Part shown: positions 58,468-64,000 of the stretch, piece after piece
How positions within the stretch are numbered: position 1 is the first letter of the stretch
Layout of the letters: the number at the start of each line of letters is the position of its first letter
Source of the DNA: Solidesulfovibrio magneticus RS-1
Lineage (GTDB): Bacteria > Desulfobacterota > Desulfovibrionia > Desulfovibrionales > Desulfovibrionaceae
NCBI RefSeq assembly: GCF_000010665.1
Contig: NC_012796.1
Coordinates: 4,488,001-4,552,000, forward strand
Length of the DNA stretch: 64,000 bases
Direction: 5' to 3'
Position numbers and translations under genes: made by a program
Notes under the pieces: generated by a model
Told to the model about the DNA's origin: nothing
What the model saw: only the letters and a program-made list of their open reading frames with translations
Databases searched by the model: none

Positions 58468-60558
58468 TTAGCGCGTCCGGCCCGAAAGCGCCTTGCGGCC
58501 GGACGCGCCGGCCGGCAGGGCCTTGGCCGTGCCGCCCTGCATGTTGTCGATAAGGCCCCGAAGCATCCTTGTCTGGTCGGCCAGCCCGGACAGTTCGCCG
58601 TCGGAGCGCTCCAGGGCCGTGGCCGTCTCGCCGGCGATGCGGCTGATGTCCGCCACGCTGCGGTTGATCTCTTCGGTGGTGGCCGACTGCTGTTCGGCGG
58701 CCGTGGCGATGGAGCGGACCTGATCGGTGGTTTCGCCGACCAGGGCCACGATGGCGGCCAGGGCCTGGCCGGACTGGCCGGCCAGGGTCGTGGCTTCGTC
58801 GATGCGCCGGCCGGCCTGCTCGACATTGTCCACGTTTTTGCGCGTGCCCTGCTGGATGCCGGCGATGGCTTCGCCCACTTCCTTGGTGGCGTGCATGGTT
58901 TTTTCGGCCAGCTTGCGGACCTCGTCGGCCACCACGGCGAAGCCGCGCCCGGCCTCGCCGGCCCGGGCCGCTTCGATGGCGGCGTTTAGCGCCAGCAAGT
59001 TGGTCTGGTCGGCGATGTCGGAGATGACGTCCAGCACCTGGCCGATGCCTTGGGCCTGCTGCCCCAGGCGGGTCATGTCGTCCTTGAGTTCCAGGGCCTT
59101 GGCCTGGACGTCCTTGATCCCGCCAATGACCTGATCGACGATGCGCGAGCCCTCGTCGGCCTTTCCCCGGGCGTTTTCGGCCGTGGTCGCGGCCTGGCCG
59201 GCGCTTCTGGCCACTTCGATGACCGTGGCGTTCATCTCCTCCATGGCCGTGGCCGTCTCGCCCACCCGGGCCGACTGTTCCTGGGAGCCCCGGCTCGACT
59301 GGCCGATCTGGCCGGACACAGCCTCGGCGGCGGCGGTGATGGCCGTCACGATGTCTTCAAGCTGGGCGGCGGCCTGGAGCATGCCCTCTTCCCGGGCGGC
59401 CTCGGCGGCCTGCCGGGCCTTGTCGGCCTCGGCCGTGGCCTCCCGGGCCTTGTCCGAGGCGGCCAGGGCCTGCCTACCCTGCTCCTCGGCCTCGCCGATC
59501 TTGGTCTTGAGCGTGGCCACCATGCGGCCCATGGCCCGTTGCAGCCCGCCGATCTCGTCGGCCCGGTCGGCGTCCAGGCGCGTGTCCAGGTCGCCGTCGG
59601 CAATGCGGCCGGCCGCGCCGACCAGCGCCCCCAGGGGCTTAAGCACGCTCATCGTCAGGATTAGCCACAGCCCGGCCAGGATCAGCACGGCCTGGCCGGC
59701 GGAAAGGCCCAGGATCAGTAGGCCCAACTCCCGAGCGCCGCCAAAAGCCACGCCCTTGTTGATGGTCATGCCCACGACCCATCCCGTGGCGGGGCTTTTC
59801 TCGAAAAGCACCAGCTTGTCCACGCCAAGCGAAACCGTGTCCAGCAGGCCCTTTGGCATGGACGCCATGCGCGGGCCATAGTCCGCCTCGGTGAACACGT
59901 TGTACTTGCCGATGAGCTTGGCCTCGGGATGGGCCAGTGTCAGGCCGTCGGGGGCCAGAATGAAGGCGTAGCTGGCCGGAGTCTCCAGGGGTTTGAGGAA
60001 TTGCTCGGTAAAACGCCCGATCTTGACGCCCGAGGCGACCACGCCAACCACGCGGCCGCCCTGGCGCACCGGCGCGGCAATCACGAAGACCGCCTCGCCT
60101 GAATCCTTGCTGAAAAGCGGCTTGGAGACGAAAACCTGGCCGGTCATGGCCTTTTGATAATACTCCCGGCTGGACAAATCCGACCCAGCCAGATTCTGAT
60201 TGGTGCTGACGACGACGTTCCCTTTTTCATTCATCAGCAAGATGCTGTCAAAAGCCGGGTGACGCGAGGCGGCGTCCGCAAACAAATCCAAGGTTTCTTT
60301 CTGCGTGGCCTTCGAAACGTCGACACCCAGTGAATTCAAAACAATGTTTGTTTTTGACAGCGTAGTGATTTCATTTTTGGCGCCGTCCACCCACAGCTCC
60401 ACGGACGACAACAGGCCATTGACCGTCACTTGCGCTTTTTCCAACGCAACGCTTGTCAAGGAAGCCGTACTTCGCTGATAGGTTATCCATGTCGTCACGG
60501 ACAATCCCAGCAGAATCAACAAAAAAGCGGGAAGTATGAACTTGAATTTCAGACTCAT
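58468..60558 (-). CDS. Methyl-accepting chemotaxis protein with Cache sensor domain
   Basis: A 696-aa chemoreceptor. TM1 (about 7-27), a dCache sensor (about 35-275, [25 protein letters not shown] through [11 protein letters not shown]), TM2 (about 285-305) and a HAMP domain (about 305-360) are followed by the long signalling coiled coil. Its hairpin tip reads [43 protein letters not shown], matching the core that contacts CheA/CheW. No C-terminal CheR pentapeptide is present. The start at MSLKFKF is chosen because TM1 begins there; AAAGGGTGCAAT precedes it. Confidence 0.93.
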   Translation of the reverse strand: MSLKFKFILPAFLLILLGLSVTTWITYQRSTASLTSVALEKAQVTVNGLLSSVELWVDGAKNEITTLSKTNIVLNSLGVDVSKATQKETLDLFADAASRHPAFDSILLMNEKGNVVVSTNQNLAGSDLSSREYYQKAMTGQVFVSKPLFSKDSGEAVFVIAAPVRQGGRVVGVVASGVKIGRFTEQFLKPLETPASYAFILAPDGLTLAHPEAKLIGKYNVFTEADYGPRMASMPKGLLDTVSLGVDKLVLFEKSPATGWVVGMTINKGVAFGGARELGLLILGLSAGQAVLILAGLWLILTMSVLKPLGALVGAAGRIADGDLDTRLDADRADEIGGLQRAMGRMVATLKTKIGEAEEQGRQALAASDKAREATAEADKARQAAEAAREEGMLQAAAQLEDIVTAITAAAEAVSGQIGQSSRGSQEQSARVGETATAMEEMNATVIEVARSAGQAATTAENARGKADEGSRIVDQVIGGIKDVQAKALELKDDMTRLGQQAQGIGQVLDVISDIADQTNLLALNAAIEAARAGEAGRGFAVVADEVRKLAEKTMHATKEVGEAIAGIQQGTRKNVDNVEQAGRRIDEATTLAGQSGQALAAIVALVGETTDQVRSIATAAEQQSATTEEINRSVADISRIAGETATALERSDGELSGLADQTRMLRGLIDNMQGGTAKALPAGASGRKALSGRTR

Positions 60559-60613
60559 ATTGCACCCTTTGTCTGGAATTTTCTCGACGTCCCACGGACG
60601 TGCCAAGCCGGGG

Positions 60614-60627
60614 ATTGTCCTGACAAT
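60614..60627. promoter_or_regulatory. Perfect inverted repeat upstream of the chemoreceptor gene
   Basis: ATTGTC-CT-GACAAT lies 56 bases upstream of the chemoreceptor start in AT-rich DNA between two divergent genes. A weak minus-strand pair (TTGTAA-N17-TATTGT) overlaps it. It is a candidate operator. Confidence 0.4.
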
Positions 60628-60846
60628 AATCTGCGAAATGAATTATTACAAGACGCAAAGACTCAAGCACAAACCGTTTACGGCCACACCACAGCCCAGG
60701 CCTTTCCCGCTGTCTGGGCGCCCCGACCTGTTTGCCCCGGCCCTCTGGTCCGGTTGACCCGACCGCCGGGACGGGACAAGGTGCCGCCAATACGGCCGGT
60801 TTATTTTCCTGGCCGTCGTTTCGCATCCCCCGCCAAGGAGGCCGCC

Positions 60847-62139
60847 GTGTCCAATCCCCTTCTCACCGCCGCCGTGGCCAAGGCCCGTTGGCGGCTGCTG
60901 CCCTTTCTGGGGCTTTTGTACGTGGTCTCCTACCTCGACCGCATCAACGTGAGCTTCGCCGCCCTGACCATGAACGCCGACCTGGGCCTGTCCCAGGCCG
61001 CCTACGGCCTGGGGGCCGGCATCTTCTTCGTGGGCTATGTGCTTTTTGAGGTGCCCAGCAACCTGATCCTGGCCCGGGTCGGGGCGCGGGCCTGGCTGGC
61101 CCGCATCATGGTGAGCTGGGGCCTGGCCACCGTGGCCCTGGCCGCCGCCTCCGGCCCGACGAGCTTTATTGTCCTGCGCTTTGTCCTGGGCGTGGCCGAG
61201 GCCGGATTTTTCCCGGGCATCATCTATTATCTGACGGGCTGGTTCCCCCTGACCCACCGGGCCAGGGCCGTGGCCCTGTTCATGACCGCCACCCCCCTGG
61301 CCGGGCTGATCGGCAGCCCGCTTTCCGGCTGGATCATGAGCCTGCATCAAACCTACGGCCTGGCCGGCTGGCAATGGCTGTTCCTGCTGGAGGGCCTGCC
61401 GGCCGTGGTCCTTGGCGTGGTCCTCTACCGCCGGCTGCCCGAGACGCCGGGGCAAGCCGCCTGGCTGGAGCCCGAGGAAGCGGCCGCCCTGACGGCGGCC
61501 ATCGAGGCCGAACGCCGGGAGATCGCCGCCCTGCATCCCGCCCACCTGCGCCAGGGACTGTTGAGCCGCCCGGTGTGGCTAGCCGGGTTCGTCTATTTCT
61601 GCGTGGTGGTGGCCATGTACGGCCTGGTCATGTGGCTGCCCCAGATCCTGGCCGGGGCGCTGCCGGACGGGCCGGACCGGACCATGCACGTGAGCCTGCT
61701 CGTCATGGTGGCCTACGCCTTTGCCATGGTCGGCATGACGGCCATCGGGGCCAGCTCGGACCGGCTGGGCGAACGGCGCTGGCATGTGCTGGGATCGCTG
61801 GGGCTGTGTCTTGGCGGCATGGCCGTCATGGCCTGGGCCGAGGGACTGACCGGCTCCCTGGCCGGGGCGTCGTTGGCCGCCATGGGCATCTGGGGCGCGC
61901 TGGCCCCGTTTTGGGGGCTGACCACGGCCTTTCTCACCGGCCAGGCCGCCGCCGCCGGCATCGCGGTCATCAATTCCCTGGGCAATCTCGGCGGCTTTGC
62001 CGGGCCGTCCGTCATGGGCTTGGTCAAGGCCCGCACCGGAGGCTTTGGCGAGGCCTTTGGCTGCATCGCCGGACTGATGCTCCTGGCCGCCGTCGCCACC
62101 TGGTTCCTGGGCCGCCCGAGACGCCCAACCGGGCGGTAA
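60847..62139 (+). CDS. MFS transporter, anion:cation symporter type
   Basis: A 430-aa, 12-TM major facilitator. The N-terminal RLLPFLGLLYVVSYLDRINVSFAAL carries the conserved YLDR-N motif of the ACS family, and GVAEAGFFPGIIYYLTGWFP is the family's TM4-5 signature. ACS members carry organic acids such as tartrate, phthalate or hexuronates; the substrate is unknown. The start is GTG at 60847, preceded by CCAAGGAGGCCGCC, an excellent ribosome site, which rejects the longer frame. It is divergent from the chemoreceptor gene. Confidence 0.92.
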   Translation: MSNPLLTAAVAKARWRLLPFLGLLYVVSYLDRINVSFAALTMNADLGLSQAAYGLGAGIFFVGYVLFEVPSNLILARVGARAWLARIMVSWGLATVALAAASGPTSFIVLRFVLGVAEAGFFPGIIYYLTGWFPLTHRARAVALFMTATPLAGLIGSPLSGWIMSLHQTYGLAGWQWLFLLEGLPAVVLGVVLYRRLPETPGQAAWLEPEEAAALTAAIEAERREIAALHPAHLRQGLLSRPVWLAGFVYFCVVVAMYGLVMWLPQILAGALPDGPDRTMHVSLLVMVAYAFAMVGMTAIGASSDRLGERRWHVLGSLGLCLGGMAVMAWAEGLTGSLAGASLAAMGIWGALAPFWGLTTAFLTGQAAAAGIAVINSLGNLGGFAGPSVMGLVKARTGGFGEAFGCIAGLMLLAAVATWFLGRPRRPTGR

Positions 62140-62174
62140 AAGGAACCGGGGGGGGGAGACGGGCCGGACGTTCG

Positions 62175-63164
62175 TCAGGCCAGGCCGGCCACGAAGGCTT
62201 CGGGCGAAGCAGGATAGCCGTAGAGCTTGTGGACAAAAACCTTGGCGAAGCGTTCGCCGAAATCCTGGGGACGGCCTTCCTTGTCGAGAATGGCGTTGAC
62301 CAAGCGGATGAAATCCTCGCGCATTTCCTTGAGTTTCAGCAGGGTGCGCAGCCGCACGAACTGCGGCGGCAGCCGACGCGCGGCCAGCTCGGCCACGGCC
62401 TCGGCCACGGCCCGGCTGTCGTCGTCCACCACCCGGCTGATCTCGGCGTCGAAAAACGCCTCCCGCCCGCCCTTGCTCCTGGTCGACACCACGGGCAACC
62501 CGGAGAGCATGTATTCCGCGGCGGCGTAGTTGCCGCCTTCCACGGCGGACAGGCACAACCCGACCCGGGCCATGTTGTAGGCCCGGCACATCTGCTCCGG
62601 GGCAAACAGCCGGTACTCCCCGGTCTCGGGATCGCCGTTAAGCAGCTCCATGCCGGGCATCTGGCGGCGCAGGTAGCGCAAATACGACAGTTCCTTGCGC
62701 CTGTCGTTGGGGCTGAGGCCGTGGAGCAGGCCCCAGGACGGAATCTCCCGGGCCAGGACATGCCGTTTGAGCCGCACCAGCCGGGCGGTGTAGACGGCAT
62801 CCAGACGTTTTTCCACCCGAGGCAGAGGCTTAAAAAGGTTCTCGTCGATAAAGGCGTTGTGGTGGCAATAAAAATGCGGCAGGCCGACCTTGTCCAGCAG
62901 GCCGCCCTCCTCGGGATCGTTGGTCAAAAACACGTGCTGGTGCTCGGGATGGGCAGCCTGAAAGCCCTTGTAGACCTGGACGGTCTGGTACAGCAGCTTG
63001 AGATCGAGATAGGACCACCAGGCTCCGGCCAGGAAATAGACCCGGCGGCCGGCCAGGAGCGGGGCCAGCTTGGCCGGCCCGGCCATGGGATTGCCGTAGG
63101 TGACGATAATCAGCGGATCGTGGTTGATGCAGCAGCAGCGCAGGGTGTCCTGGGGAACCAACAT
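62175..63164 (-). CDS. Glycosyltransferase (group 1 / GT4-like)
   Basis: A 329-aa cytoplasmic protein. The C-terminal half resembles a GT-B nucleotide-sugar-binding lobe: NMARVGLCLSAVEGGNYAAAEYMLSGLPVVSTRSKGGREAFFD, with the E-x7-E-like region and downstream VVDDDSRAVAEAVAEL typical of group 1 transferases. The N-terminal half contains VYFLAGAWWSYLDLK and FYCHHNAFIDENLFKPL. Donor and acceptor are unknown. The start MLVPQDTLR is preceded by AAGGA at an 11-base spacing. The next gene over is a PseB-like dehydratase, so glycan or flagellin modification is plausible. Confidence 0.8.
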   Translation of the reverse strand: MLVPQDTLRCCCINHDPLIIVTYGNPMAGPAKLAPLLAGRRVYFLAGAWWSYLDLKLLYQTVQVYKGFQAAHPEHQHVFLTNDPEEGGLLDKVGLPHFYCHHNAFIDENLFKPLPRVEKRLDAVYTARLVRLKRHVLAREIPSWGLLHGLSPNDRRKELSYLRYLRRQMPGMELLNGDPETGEYRLFAPEQMCRAYNMARVGLCLSAVEGGNYAAAEYMLSGLPVVSTRSKGGREAFFDAEISRVVDDDSRAVAEAVAELAARRLPPQFVRLRTLLKLKEMREDFIRLVNAILDKEGRPQDFGERFAKVFVHKLYGYPASPEAFVAGLA

Positions 63165-63829
63165 CAAAAGTGTTCCTTCTCCCGGGTAACGCGTTCGGCC
63201 GCAGGCTGGCGGCCTGATGTCGCGCCCCTTAAAAAATACAAGGGCCACGGCGTTTCATCGAACGGCATGAAAAAACCACGCCGAGGCTGGCCGCCAGCTC
63301 CGGCAGCCGCTCCCAAGACGTGGGCGCCTCGCGGGAGAGCGCATAGCGTTATCGGCCGTCCCGGCCCCACAGCCCTGCCGCTGATGTGCATTTCCCTGGC
63401 CCGGGTGTTCACAGCCGCCGCCTCGCAAGCCTCGACGCGCAAAGCTTTTATCGCAGGATTCGAGACATGAACGCAAGCAGACGCGCACCGTCTGCTTGCG
63501 CCCGGGACATCGAACAGGCTCAAGCTTGATGTCGGCGTTCAAGTTAACTACCGTCTTGAGGTACGAGGCGCGGCACGGCCTGGACTTTGTGCCGCGCCCA
63601 GGGCCGCCTGGTCGCTTTTGCCTCGTTCTCCGCGCCTCCAGAGCGGCAGCTTCACGCCCTCAAGTTCGTGTCCACGAAAATCCGAACCGATCCGCCTTTC
63701 CCTGGGACTGCAAAAGCCGCGCAATGCGCCTTGGCCGGCCACTGGCTTGCAACGGACTACTTTTTGCATTAGCATTCCTTCGTTTCTCGCCAAAATACAC
63801 CGCAGCCCTCCAGTAAAAGGTATCCGCAA
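63165..63829. other. 665-bp gap with one hairpin and no convincing gene
   Basis: All frames contain only short ORFs lacking domains, ribosome sites or GC3 bias. A perfect 12-bp stem (63472-63483 with 63489-63500, 5-base loop) is the only strong structure. The last 100 bases before the PseB-like gene are AT-richer and could hold its promoter, but no clear -35/-10 pair stands out. Confidence 0.55.
63472..63500. other. Perfect 12-bp hairpin in the glycosyltransferase-pseB gap
   Basis: CGCAAGCAGACG, loop CGCAC, CGTCTGCTTGCG. There is no flanking T-run on either strand. The role is unknown. Confidence 0.5.
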
Positions 63830-64000
63830 ATGCTCAAGGACAAAGCCATCCTGATCACCGGCGGCACGGGATCGTTCGGCAAAAAGCTTACGGAGATCCT
63901 GCTGCGCGACCACAAGCCTCGCAAGATCATCATTTTTTCCCGCGACGAAATGAAGCAATGGAAAATGCAGCAGACCTACCCTGCCAGCCGTTATCCCTGC
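63830..64000 (+). CDS. pseB: N-terminal part of a UDP-GlcNAc 4,6-dehydratase (PseB/CapE-like), cut by window end
   Basis: The 57 visible residues begin LKDKAILITGGTGSFGKKLTEILL, the Rossmann TGGTGSFG signature, followed by KIIIFSRDEMKQWKMQQTYP. The SRDE-K-Q-M segment is distinctive for the PseB/FnlA/CapE family of inverting 4,6-dehydratases. These start synthesis of pseudaminic acid or fucosamine-type sugars for flagellin or capsule. The frame is open to the last base. Which branch it belongs to cannot be settled from this fragment. Confidence 0.85.
   Translation, partial: MLKDKAILITGGTGSFGKKLTEILLRDHKPRKIIIFSRDEMKQWKMQQTYPASRYPC

Overview
The window looks like chromosome of a GC-rich sulfate-reducing deltaproteobacterium of the Desulfovibrionaceae, probably the Solidesulfovibrio / Desulfovibrio magneticus group. 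The evidence is the conserved hypotheticals resembling the DVU0298 and DVU0772 families, the abundance of two-component and sigma-54 signalling, ferredoxin-thioredoxin reductase and HdrB-like proteins, and strong GC3 bias. This is inferred from family content only. No rRNA, tRNA, CRISPR array, prophage or transposase was seen.

Layout. 1-5.8 kb: two unrecognised small genes, a TPR protein, a DVU0298-like protein, a periplasmic-binding histidine kinase, a DVU0772-like protein and a phosphoesterase. 5.8-8.3 kb: a minus-strand protein-quality operon (Trm112-like, Hsp20, HtrA, Nudix). 8.4-10 kb: PHP phosphoesterase, then rplU-rpmA. 10.2-12.1 kb: motB-motA behind a FliA-type promoter. 12.2-17.7 kb: hybrid kinase, a lipoprotein, an amino-acid ABC transporter without an ATPase gene, then glutaredoxin and an FTR catalytic subunit. 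17.8-25.5 kb: tmk, an OB-HD nuclease, surE, a diguanylate cyclase, a DUF4405 protein with a triplicated module, gltX and a Phd/PIN toxin-antitoxin pair. 25.6-34.8 kb: CorC-like protein, thioesterase, rpmB, the yceD-rpmF-plsX-fabH-fabG-acpP-fabF lipid operon and glyA. 35-37.7 kb: HdrB-like protein, HxlR regulator with qorB, and a small glycine-rich secreted protein.

37.9-46.9 kb is a coherent signalling block. Nine minus-strand genes run with tiny gaps or overlaps: TauE/SafE exporter, small membrane protein, degenerate sigma-54 activator, NifX-like protein, sensor kinase, response regulator, kinase-like protein, response regulator, receiver-kinase. A divergent minimal sigma-54 activator sits beside a candidate -24/-12 promoter, with matching CGGCAAA-N2-TTTGCCG palindromes between and inside the genes.

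47.5-58.4 kb is the most unusual block: a plus-strand series of exported proteins (two CsgG-like paralogous lipoproteins, a FecR-domain protein, an LpoB/CsgG-like protein, a FlgT/LPP20-like protein, a TPR lipoprotein, two more secreted proteins) ending in a CHASE2 adenylate cyclase. I infer an envelope assembly or sensing apparatus feeding cAMP signalling. The window closes with a chemoreceptor, an MFS transporter, a glycosyltransferase and the start of a PseB-like sugar dehydratase.

A hairpin element of about 40-60 nt recurs six times, each time directly after a stop codon and in the orientation of the gene it follows. Its stem shows compensatory base changes.
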